From Lepidurus packardi (Eukaryota > Arthropoda > Branchiopoda > Notostraca > Triopsidae): a stretch of DNA of 64,000 nucleotides. The notes beneath the pieces were generated by a model. That model did not search any database. It saw only the letters and a list, made by a program, of their open reading frames with translations, and was not told the DNA's origin. A program made the position numbers and the translations under genes. The stretch's first letter is position 1. Each line of letters starts with the position of its first letter. Positions 12,801 through 23,400 of this stretch are shown piece by piece. Location of the stretch: assembly GCA_023053545.1 (NCBI GenBank), contig JAKZAN010000006.1, positions 9,394,351 through 9,458,350 on the forward strand, written 5' to 3'.

Positions 12801-13170
12801 TGCTCTGTTTCTTAAGGCAAAGTTGTTAAATATTTCGTTGCGTAGTTTTTAATGTTTTGTCATTTATTTCTAGTGTAAGTATACCTCTACCTCAGCCTCG
12901 CAGCTTTGCTACGAGAAAGGACACACGCTAAAACGTAGCAAAGGAACAAAGCGATTCTTCCAGTGCCAATCCTGCAAATACCGCTGCGTAACAGTGGCGC
13001 GTCTGCCCAAAGGTCCATGTCCCAAGTGCAATAACACGGCATGGCATAAATGCGGAATGATTAACGAAAGAAAAGGACCTAAGCTTCCCAGCGAACAACT
13101 AAGTTTAACTGGCGATGAAATTAATCACCTGAACTCGGTCGGGCAGGGGAAAGTGTACTTGAATCTTTGA
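9835..13170 (+). CDS. MCM10: DNA replication initiation factor MCM10
   Basis: Seven exons: 9835-9851, 10008-10658, 10728-11132, 11228-11683, 11774-12161, 12228-12602, 12874-13170, summing to 862 residues (human 875). MCM10 binds DNA, the CMG helicase and polymerase alpha, and is needed for origin activation. The acidic N-terminal coiled region is followed by the internal OB-fold (about 235-350, including GKGQTYSLW-like SAKGQTYSLW and VIGMLNPN), then the zinc finger with Cys/His at CKGV..GEKC..CPYCVYH (about 352-385). FSGTG and RNLLKHL motifs follow. Exon 7 carries the C-terminal Cys-rich ribbons (CKYTST, then CQSCKY, then CPKCNNTAWHKCGM). The tiny first exon codes only five residues. The 90-nt intron 4 (11684-11773) is in frame and lacks stops. 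Confidence 0.94.
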
Positions 13171-13300
13171 TCCAATTTACAAATACTAAATATCGCCCGA
13201 TTGATTGCAATTGGATGTAGAATTTTTTATTTGACACGATTCTTTTGCATAGACTAAAACTAACATATACAAAATTACCTTAAAACTACCCAGATTGACT
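13171..13300. other. MCM10/PPCDC convergent 3' region
   Basis: Only 130 bp separate the stop codons of MCM10 (plus) and PPCDC (minus). The two 3' UTRs must be very short or overlap. Confidence 0.5.
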
Positions 13301-13885
13301 TTAAGCAACACTATTCTCGATGTTTAAACTCTTAGCTACAGCTGCTAGAATCTCACTAATATGTGCCATCGCTCCCACTCCAGTTTCTCCACACATGAGT
13401 GTTTTGATAACGACTGGAACTTCGATGTACCCAAATTCTTTTAGCTTCTGGACATGTTCGCCTGTCAAAGGGTGCTCCCACATGGCAGTGTTCATGGCAG
13501 GACAGAAAAGCACTGGCTTGCTGACGTCCCATGCGCGTAAAACACACGTCAGCAAGTTATCACACAATCCTTGAGAGGCTTTAGCTAACGTGTGGGCATC
13601 CAAAGGCGCCAACAAAAGCAAATCCGCCCAGCGTCTTAAATCGATGTGAAGAACTGGATCTCCTCTCAACTTCCACGACTTCCATTCGTCCGCATCTCGC
13701 CAAACAGTCACCGACGGAGAGAGCATCTCTGGCGCAAAGAAATGTAAAGAATGTTCGGTGGGGATTACAGCCACTTCTAAGTTGAGAGATTGCAGACATT
13801 GGACTATTTCTGGAACTTTAATAGAAGCTACACTCCCCGTACAGCCCAATAAAACCCTCGGCGGTCTATCTCTTGTAGTATTCAT
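13301..13885 (-). CDS. PPCDC: Phosphopantothenoylcysteine decarboxylase
   Basis: A single uninterrupted frame of 194 residues (human 204). The enzyme is an FMN flavoprotein that decarboxylates phosphopantothenoylcysteine to phosphopantetheine in coenzyme A synthesis. The N-terminal flavin-binding start is RVLLGCTGSVASIK. The catalytic His is H80 in VLHIDLRRWADLL. The substrate-recognition loop PAMNTAMW is at 129-136, and the conserved active-site Cys is C165 in MCGETGVGAMA. The start codon lies 2 nt after the COX19 stop on the same strand, leaving no room for a separate promoter unless it is inside COX19. Neighbouring genes have many introns; this one has none. Confidence 0.95.
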   Translation of the reverse strand: MNTTRDRPPRVLLGCTGSVASIKVPEIVQCLQSLNLEVAVIPTEHSLHFFAPEMLSPSVTVWRDADEWKSWKLRGDPVLHIDLRRWADLLLLAPLDAHTLAKASQGLCDNLLTCVLRAWDVSKPVLFCPAMNTAMWEHPLTGEHVQKLKEFGYIEVPVVIKTLMCGETGVGAMAHISEILAAVAKSLNIENSVA

Positions 13886-13887
13886 GA

Positions 13888-14169
13888 TTACAAAGGCTTT
13901 TCTTGGTTGTTATCTAAAGTATTTGACGAGAGATCAGAGTAGCCCAACTTCTCCCAGCCTTCTTTGACCATAAGATGATTGTCCATGCGGCATCCCAGAT
14001 AGTCACGTGCTTGCTCTCGACACTCGGTATTAATGTTGTTATTTTGCCGCAAGCATATCATGTACTTGAGCATAAATTTTCTGCACTCTCCGTCATGATC
14101 CAATGGAAAAGCGCCTTTCTCGGGAGAGGTTGGAGTGAACGTCTTTTGTCCGAACGTGGAATACGCCAT
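13888..14169 (-). CDS. COX19: Cytochrome c oxidase assembly protein COX19
   Basis: An intronless frame of 93 residues (human COX19 is 90). It is a twin CX9C protein of the intermembrane space and cytosol involved in copper handling for cytochrome oxidase assembly. The N-terminal FGQKTFTPTSPEKGAFPLDH matches the family (human [20 protein letters not shown]). The four cysteines form two CX9C pairs: C in GECRKF with C in YMICLRQ, and C in TECREQ with C in LGCRMD. The ATG at 14167-14169 was chosen; the codon before it is TTG. The stop codon TAA is followed by TC and then the PPCDC ATG. Confidence 0.95.
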   Translation of the reverse strand: MAYSTFGQKTFTPTSPEKGAFPLDHDGECRKFMLKYMICLRQNNNINTECREQARDYLGCRMDNHLMVKEGWEKLGYSDLSSNTLDNNQEKPL

Positions 14170-14864
14170 CAAGGTTTTAGAATACCTTTAAGAGAGTTAA
14201 GAGCAGAAAAGAGGTTTTACTATCTATTTTCCACACATGACCTAGTTTAGATAATTACCTTGGGTTTTTGAGTAAGAATAGATTTCCCAATCCAGCGGTT
14301 TTTAAGAGACCAATACAAATACCCCCGAATTAATCGCTTAACACATGTGAAGATCGATTATCTCTACAAAATCGATTTTCGTAGCGCGGTAGGTTTGAAA
14401 TTTACCATATGATTTCAGACAAATAGTCCTAAGTAGTCAGTTAAAAGAAGATTAAAAGGAAGGATTAGATCAGGGAATTAGGTCTATTTTTCGTAACTAG
14501 TCTATTACTTAAAATTTGGGAAGCTTCAGTTTTAGACTGCATTTGGTCATTTTTTCTAGACTCGATCGTGTCTTTTGATGTTTATCAAACAAAATACCAT
14601 TTTTTAATATGCCATTGACTATCTGAGAGTTATTCCAAAACAGGAAGTGGAAAGTTCCACCCCTGATCCATAATTGCCTAGAGACACTCAGTTGTCTAAG
14701 TTTCGTTATTCTGCAATCCCTATTAGACGCAGATCAGCTAAATATCACGGAATAGCCGAGGACCGAACTCGGCTTGCGTGCCGCTCTTACCGCACCCATC
14801 AGCTTTGGTAGCCAATCCTTGGAGACTCCAGTATGCATCGCTTGATCACAGAATACTTCATGTA

Positions 14865-15244
14865 CAGTGAAAACTGTTTAACACGAAAAAACTTCGCGTC
14901 TCGGAGGAACGACAAGGTAGTTTTTTTCCAACATAGTATTTTAGGACGACCAAATACTTTTGTGTTTTTACCATTCGCCTCCCTCTTCCCATGGGGAGGG
15001 TTGTAGAGCCTTAGTAACATCCCTGACTTAAGTTCAAATTTTTGTCTTTCTCGTCCCAACAGTCTGTGGGTAGTCAAAACATTTAATTTTTATTTACAGT
15101 CTGTTAAAATGCTTTAAAATGTATTATTCGTGCTTTAAAATGTCTGTATTGTCAGTTTACTGTCATATATCTGTTAACACGAATTCTTTTTAAAACGAAA
15201 GAAAATTTTGGTCCCTTCGATTTCGTGTTAAGCAGCTTTCACTG
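14865..15244. mobile_element. TA-flanked mariner/pogo-type MITE
   Basis: The element is 380 bp and bounded by TA dinucleotides at 14863-14864 and 15245-15246. Terminal inverted repeats are about 22 bp and begin CAGTGAAA, with the inner part TTAACACGA; 20 of 22 positions match between ends. There is no open frame of note. The TA duplication and CAGT start are typical of Tc1/mariner-pogo elements. Confidence 0.85.
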
Positions 15245-16870
15245 TATGCTACATTCCTTGTGTTTGACAGTCACTTCACTAGATGGCGTAGGCGTTTGTT
15301 TATCCCTTCCTTTTCCCGTCTGGCCTTGGTTGCAAGCCATTTAAGTGCACATCTGTCGCCCTAGTTGCTCGGGTGATGGTTTGGCTCGTGCTTTTCCCTT
15401 TGGTTGAGCTGTGTCTGGAGCTCTGAGGAAATCAACAAAGAGTTCTATTCAGGTAAATACCTCCATTCTTTGTTCAAACTTAACTTGCATGCGTTCAAGT
15501 GACTGTGCCTTGACCAACGTGGGCGATAAAATCTTCCACACCAATCCATCCATGCCATTAATGCATCCACCAGCTGACTTATTCGGCAATAGCTTGTAGA
15601 ATAAAATCGTGTGCAAAAAAAAAAACTCCTTTCCCCCTTGTGATTCACCTCTCGCTTCCATACTAAACACCCGCGCTCTTCCGCAATACGATCTCACCCA
15701 AGAAACTAAAAAGCAAACAGATTCTTCAGCAAGTGCTCATACAGGATTTCCAGAATCCTAAGCCCCACCCAGTTCTTCATTTAAATCATTGCTAGTAAAA
15801 CATCTCTTCCATATCGTCGACAAGCCTTTTCCTTTGATGGTCTCCACAAAAAGCTTCCAAAGTATATTGACTCTTTGTACTTTACTAAAAAGAGTCGATA
15901 ACCTTGTGTACTGCTGTGTGCATGTGTGTCTTCGCGTGCTAGCCAAGCCGATTTCAGTAGGGGAGGGGTCCTTATTGATTAAACCAAGTACTATTTACTT
16001 TGCTCCTAAACACTTTTTTAACCCACTGACCTATGGGGAAAGCCTGCTTTTCCGGTGACCTTTGACGTCCAATCAGAGACAGATGATGGTCTATGAAGAC
16101 TCCAAAGATTCTCAGAAAGGAGATTAAAGCTCAAGCTTAAAGAACATTGTCGCCCTAGTTCGTCTTTCCTGTTCCTTTCCATGCATTGGCAATAGCTTTG
16201 CGCATATTAGAAGTTACCCTTATGCCTATCCACATACCTGCCTATATCCATGACAAACCCTGCGTAGAATATCTTGGGTATAACATAAGCATTGCTGATA
16301 TTTCCTGCCGCACATAAAGCTTTTATACTAAACCGAGCGCTATAGGGCAAAGCAAAAAGGGATATGGTCCCCTAAAAGTTGCCTGAAACTCGTGTATTGT
16401 GTAACGTTATCCCAAATCTTGCTCCCTTTTTGTATTTAATTTTTCGTGGTTCTTTCAATCTGAAAAATCTCTCCCCCAACATTCACCGTGTGAAACTGGG
16501 AATAATTTATGCTCTCCGTACACGAGAATATTTAGCGTGAAGGTCTCCACAAACCCTTGGTTTTGCTTTCTTTTGGTCTAAAAGTTGCACGCACTATTCA
16601 TGTGACGATATAACGCACACCATGGGGAACGCTTTCCCATTGAGACTAAACTCGTCGCCTGATTGTGTTGTTGCACGTTGAAATTAGCCTAAGGGGATAG
16701 TGTACATGATCGTTGAATGCCCTTTATCCTTCAAATCACGACAACAAGGGGTGGAAAAAATGATAAATTTAGTATTTTATTTTACTTATTGTGGTAATTT
16801 TTAAACTATTTTAAAAACGTAAAAAAAAATCGTCGAAAGGAATTAAAAACTTTAAAGACAGAAAAAGGTA

Positions 16871-16942
16871 AATTGAGGAAGAATACTTTGAAACTTCAAA
16901 ATAAACAATTGAGAAAGAATATTTTGAAACTTGAACATGAAC
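16871..16942 (+). repeat. Imperfect 36-bp tandem duplication
   Basis: Two consecutive 36-bp units both begin AATTGAG.AAGAATA and continue TTTGAAACTT. They differ at several positions. No function is apparent. Confidence 0.7.
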
Positions 16943-17453
16943 GATTGAAAAATTACTTGTGTGTCAAAATTGCATTAATTCCTGAAATACTTCCAAAAGT
17001 AATTAAGTATTATCGGTAGCTTAATTGGACTGGAAAAAATCTCACAAAACACAATTACACATTAGCAAGAAGCGCAGTTAACTAATTACAATGACAAAAA
17101 ATTACGTAAACATGAAACAACAACAAAAACGCCAACTAAATCATCTTCAACCATTAAAAGCAAACGTTTCTTTCGTGTGGGCTTGATTTGACTGATTTTC
17201 TCAAATGTTTTTCTAAATGAAAACTATTTATATTGTTGTCTTTTATTTCTAGATTCGCCTTGAAACATGCAATCCTGAGTAGCTTTGGAAGGGGCGTTCC
17301 AAAGAGCCAGACACCAGCGGATTTTCTTTCCTGTTACGTCTCCTTGTTCAGAAAGGAGTTGAGGAGTGGGAAGTTTTGGAAACCAAGTGTGAGAGAGGCA
17401 GTGTGTTGGGGGTTTGTTGTAGCAAAACTAAGGCCCGAAAACGTAGCATAGCC

Positions 17454-20400
17454 ATGGCTTTACTAGTGATAGGCAACCCCTACCGCCCGGCAACGCTATT
17501 TATGTGCTGGTGCTTATGCCTGACCGTCAGCGTAGTGTGCGGTCTCCGGAGACTTCCAACAGCTCTCAACGATCCGGGCTTGCAAAGATTGGACATCCCA
17601 GCCGTTTTTCTACTTAGTAATGAAGATGACAGATCCAGCGAGCCGGAAGACGCCAAGATGAAAGAGCTGGGCATGGCTACGGCTGCCCAGCCTCAGTTTC
17701 AGCTCCTCCCACCACGGGACAGTTTAGAAAACAGTGGTTTTGTGCGACGCTTATGGGGCGTGCCCGATGCGGTAGCCCAAGCTGGATTACAGTTTACCCT
17801 TACTTTACCTGCAGACGCATTTACGGGTCATGTCACGCAATACCAGGTAAGTGCTAAGAATAAGCCTATGCTTATTCCAGCAAACCACAAAAATAGAAGA
17901 AAAGTAAAAAAAACGCTTCCATAAGACAGATTAGAGAGGGAATAGAGACATTTTTACTAACTTTATTACAGGTTTTGGCTCGGGGATGAAATACGAGGAT
18001 TATGAGAGTAAAAACAGAGGGGGCGGGGTACAGAGGTCATTTGGGGGCCATAATGCTACAATCGTAAAGGGGAGTTTTATATAGGGTAGACGTGCCTCGT
18101 AAAAATAAAGAAATGCAATATAACGAAAAGGAAAAAAGGCCTGAAAATGCGGTGAGCTTCCCTTTTCGTTCTTTGCGTTTTCATGAAGAAAATTCACAAA
18201 GGAGAAAAAGGTTTTCCTTTCAACTCGACTAGTCTAGGTCATTTGAGGCGTTGAGCTGGAAAAAAAATTAGATTGTCTTCTTAACAGAGAGGACCTGACT
18301 CGTGTCCTGAAACGCATCTTGTCATAGCAATCGATTTGTAACGTGGAACATTTTTAGAAATGTTATATTATTTTTAAGAAGTGGAAGACGATGATAGAGG
18401 AAACACGACTTGTGTAATCTATACTTAACGGTAAATTGTCGTGGGGTACGGTATACAAAACTGAGATAAATTTGTTTTTTGGAGACTTGAAGAAGGAAAA
18501 TGTAATTTCATTGCCGGCGTGCTAAGTTTCATTGTAAGGAAAAGAAAAACAGTCTTTGGAAAAGAGTTATTGTATACCTTAGCTCGGTGTAGGCGATTAG
18601 CATTGGAATTTCGGAACAACTTTTTGAGAAAACCAGTGCATGTAATGAAAAAATTATTGACAGTAATCTTGAACTTCCTGACAGTAGTGCACAACCAATG
18701 CAGAATTTTTTCAAATGAGCAATGGATTAGCAACGTACAAATAAAGTTTGCAACTATGAAAAAGACGTTACCTAAAAATCTGTCCTTCGATTGTGCACTA
18801 GATTGTGCAAAAGAAAGCTTTGGTTTTAGATTGCATTCAAATCTGTCAAGCCGTTTTTGAGAAATCTTGTTCCGAAAGTTTGACGACTTGATTTTGGATA
18901 TTGTGCTGCCACAGCAAACTGTGGTAACAAACTGTACTTTTCAGGCGCAAAACAACCGTGGAAACTTTGCGGGCAATTAGCTATGTATTTCTTTTTGTAC
19001 TTTCTTATGCAAGGCTTTCGGAAAACAATAACAAACATCAGTGTCACCTGTGACTCTTTCCCGTCAATAAGCTAAGGTATATAGGAGCCTTAGTTCTTGG
19101 TAACGACAATGAAATTTCCGTTACTTTCGTTGTCGGTAGCGATCAGTGAATTTACGTTATTGTTGACGACGTGTTCCACTGATTTTTTTCAGGAATTTAT
19201 AACAATGAAGATGTGCATTCAAAAACGTAACTTCATTCTTGGCATTCATTGTTGCGGAAAACAGTCATTGTTGTCTTGGAAGAAAGAATTTTGCACCATT
19301 TCTTGGTTGGCAGTAGCGAGCAAGTTTATTTTCGTGTTGGCTGATGTCAGCAAATTGCGTTTCTTTGTTGGCTGCGATTAGAAAATTAAGTTTTGTGGAC
19401 ACGCGTACCATTAAAAGTTTTTTCAGAAATGTAGTAAGAATGTTAATATTATTTTTTCGTGAAAGGAAACGTAACTCTGTTTCTGCTGAGAAAATTGTTG
19501 TCTTCTTGGTAGGCATATTGTTTATAGGAACAATAACCAGCGAGTTTGTGTTCATGTTGGGCGTCGCAATGAAGTTTCTTTGTTGGCATTCCTTTTTATT
19601 GAATTTATTTTCAAGAAAAAGAACAAAAATAAGTCTTGATTTGAAGAAGCGAAACGTAGTTTATCTTGTTGGCACAACTCTTCATTGTAGAGCATCTTGA
19701 AGTGAACTCCTCTTTCATTATTACCAGTGCCTTACGTTATATTACATTCATTTTTAACTTGGCTGCTCTGGTAACTCAGTACTAAAATAGGACAGTAAAT
19801 GGGAAAAGCTGTGGATTTGAAGAGGGATAAGTAACCATTGTTGCCACGTAAGCTTTCGTTTTTGCCTCACATTTTTGGGAAAGAGGAGTTCCAATTTCAT
19901 TGTTTTTCAATTTCCGATTTCATTGCTTTCGTGTGAAAGTTCGCTATCGGCAAAATTCAATCTTGCATTCGATTGTATTAAGAATTCACTAAATAATATA
20001 TTTTCACTCAGGAAATTAATTTAGGATTCACTTATTATCATGTAATCAGTTGTTTTTGCGTTGACTGTATTATGTGTAGTGCAAGATTACAAACCCAAAA
20101 TGTTAATAAAATTGACAGTGATAAAAAGGAAAGAAATAAAAAAAATCTAAAGAATTCTGAGCGAAAGGTTTCAGGGGACAGAAAACTGGAAATAACCTTG
20201 GATTTTTTATTTTATTTTTAACGAATTTTCCTTAGTTTTGGGCTGGGTTTTCGTTATTAATTTTTTTCGGTTGGGAATTCGTGCAGTTTATGAAAAGGAA
20301 GATCGTTATGGCAGTTGCCTGCGGTTGAAAAGCGCTCTTCATTTCCGCTCAGGTGAGCTTTGGGGCTTGTCTTTTGAAGCCTTTTTTTTTTCCAAAACAG

Positions 20401-23400
20401 TTTTTGACCACAAAACCAAAACGGAAATAAAAGTTATCGCGTTTCTCAAAAATTACATGAGTCAAACGTTCAGGCAAATATATTTGCATAAGTCCCAAAT
20501 CACCGTAAGTTTTCTCCCCGCAAGCTAATCTGTCAAACATCGGCTTGAACTCTTTTCCGAGTTCGTTTCCAAGGGGATAGGAGCACTGCACAGCATGCAC
20601 ACATACAGTACTATACGTATGCTGTGAATGTTCGTTGGAAAGTTTCTTCCTTGTTTGAGCATTGTGTTACATTCAGATGGGGGAAATTGCACACGTCATC
20701 AATCATTTAGCAAACGATGACTGAACGTAAACAGCCTTTTCTTTACTCACTTGTCAGAGCCGTTTTCCCACATAGTAAAGTTTAGTGGTTGTCACTTAAA
20801 CTTTTTACTTATTTTGATTTTTGATTTATATCTTTTTATAACTTCGTGAAAGGAATTATGTTAATACTAATGTTATAGGGCACATATTTTAAGTTTTCTC
20901 TTTACTTTCGCTTTCGGTTTGAAAAATGCAATTTCATTTTCCCCCTACACTGTCTACTCGTAATACATTTCATATAGAAAGTAAAAGCACTGTATTTAAA
21001 GTATCTATCAAGTGTTTATTAAAAATTTGAAATTAGTATCAAAGTAAATAAAGAATCATTCTAAAAAAAAAAACTATCGATATTCAGCCATGCGATTGTA
21101 GAGCTTGGGTGTAACAAACTAAGAAAACTGTTGTCTTAAGAATCGCACAAGAAGACATGCAGGAGACGCTAAAAACTGGCACAGAGAGACCTAAAAGAAG
21201 GAACGTGAAGGAAAGGCGAAAGAAAGTGGAAAGGGTGAAAGATGAGATGACGAAAGATGGAAGGGTGAAGAGATGATATATATATACATCACACCCTATA
21301 TATATATATAGGGTGTAATGTGTGAAACTTACAACTCGCATTGCAATGTTAAGGGTATATGGCATCAAGGACCAAAGGTCAACACTTGAAGGGGAAGTAA
21401 TGCTATCCTTAAAAAGGATTCCAAAAACCTAGCTCGGCCGCTTTCCCCCTCATTCGTTCTGTTCATTCTATTCAACGAATAACCCTAAACTGGTACACAA
21501 AATCGAATTGAACTGAACACGATCCTCCTTTTTACACACTTTTTTTCTGGGTGTCCAATTTGGACCCTGTTTTTTCCGGATGCAATTGACCCCGACATGC
21601 TGAACACTCTCATGGTAAGGAACGTATCACTTGACCCAACTTATTTTTCACCATTTTCCCATTCTTTTTAGTTTTTTCTTTCTGATTTTAAATGTTCTTA
21701 TTTTGCATTTGCCGTCTCATTTATATAACTTACTTCTCGCTTTTCTTCTTGTGCCTTTTTTTGCAATTTGTTTTTTTGTTTGCATTCAGTTTGGCATTTT
21801 TTGGCTAACTTTTTCTCAGTGCTTTTTGCTTCGCATTATTTATTTTTTTGCCTATGACCAATTTTTCTTCTTTTTCGCACTCAGCAACTAGTTTTTGTTT
21901 TATAGCTTAATTTTTTTGGCAGGTTAATTTTTCCCTACTTTTGCACTCATCTTTGCAATTTATTTTATCCTTTTCCCTGCTTATCGGTTGATGTCATTAC
22001 CTTATTATCGAGTTTTCTTCTTTTTCTTTCCGTTCCCTTTTATGCATTGTATTTTTGCAAGGCAAATGAACGCTGAAAACTGAATATATGAAAAAACGAA
22101 CCATTTTTGGAGCGTCCGCTTTCACAAGTGATCTCACATATTTTAACTCGTATGTAAATACGAAAAGCAAATGACAAGAGCTTCAACTCAAGACGAAAAA
22201 ATCTACAAAAAAAAGTCTTCTCCGTATCATGAAAAGATTAAATACAAGACGTTCTTGTCCTTCAATGCGAGAATTCCAACACAACATACGAGGATCCTAA
22301 CGAGGAAAATAATGGTCGTAAAGATAGAAATAGAAAGTTATTTGCCATCGGGACAAGGGGAGTTCTTTAGTTTTGTTTGCTGAATGTTCTTAGCCCATTT
22401 TTAAAAATAGGGTAGATAAATAAAAGCGCATTGGACATGTTATAACGTCTTTATTTTTTAACTAGCTTTAAGCTTGGTATCAAACTTAGAAAATTAAAGT
22501 TAAAAGTACACGAACGAACCATTTTGTTGTTTTTTGTACGCTCGCGTAGTTATAGGTTCCGGGATTCCAAGGAAGGTCTGCGTAGGTTTGTTTTCATATT
22601 TAGATGAGTCCAGGGTACGCTATCTTTTATAAAGGAGAAGACGACGAAAAAAAAAGAAAAAAATGCTCCCGGATAGCTTAACACTTGATGATATTGTACG
22701 ATAATAATTGGTAAGGCATAAGTAGTCTCATAAAAAGTACACAAGCTTGTTACAAAAACGGAGGGCACGACAGTTTTAGTAATTCTATTTTTACATTCGT
22801 TAATTTCAAGAATGCAAATTACTTTTTCACCTACTCGAAAAAACGAAAAGTGGCAAGCGTGGTACCTGTCGTGTCCTAAAAATTATTTGACTATATTTTA
22901 AAAGAAAAAATGCATGCAAACTGACTGCGTGGTTCTAAAGTTAACCTGCTTGCCGTTTTATGCGCAAAACCAAAACGCGCTTAATAAACCCATATCAAGT
23001 TGTACGCGCCTCCTAGTGGGAGCTAGGGTGTAACGAGCTAAGCTAGACGGGGACCTTAAGAAAAAATATTAAAAATGAAGAAACATGGAATTGTGCAGAA
23101 AACTAACAAGGAGTGGCCTTTGGCACTCTTAAAATATATTGCTATAAAAAACACTGTATATTTATAAGAACAAGAGTACTAAGAAAAGTACAGGGGGTGT
23201 TTCCTTGTGGATATAGGGACCAGTTGTTTAATTTGTGCAAAGGAAAAGGACAACGTCATGCGTGAGCGACGGCAGACAGCCTGTGTTGGAGTTAGTATGT
23301 GAAAAAAAAAAAATTTAAGTAACGGAGAAGGTTGTATATACACTATATACAGTACGAAAAGCTCGGAAGAGAAAGAGAGGGAGTACAGTACGTAGAGTAG

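Larger units (their letters stand above)
14170..17453. other. Intergenic region and probable dystroglycan 5' UTR
   Basis: No protein gene was recognised. It holds the COX19 promoter, a mariner-type MITE (14865-15244), and probable non-coding 5' exons of dystroglycan. A candidate exon ends at 15451 (CTATTCAG|GTAAAT), and an acceptor TTTATTTCTAG ends at 17252, just before the coding start. A 36-bp unit is duplicated imperfectly at 16871-16906 and 16907-16942. Confidence 0.45.

Noticed and set aside
17376..17453. Upstream in-frame extension of dystroglycan
   Set aside because: It would begin with TTG, not ATG. The first ATG at 17454 has a good context and leads directly into a signal peptide.
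18519..19700. Several open frames of 94-118 codons in dystroglycan intron 1
   Set aside because: They lie in a family B MITE and a diverged repeat tract and have no protein family features.
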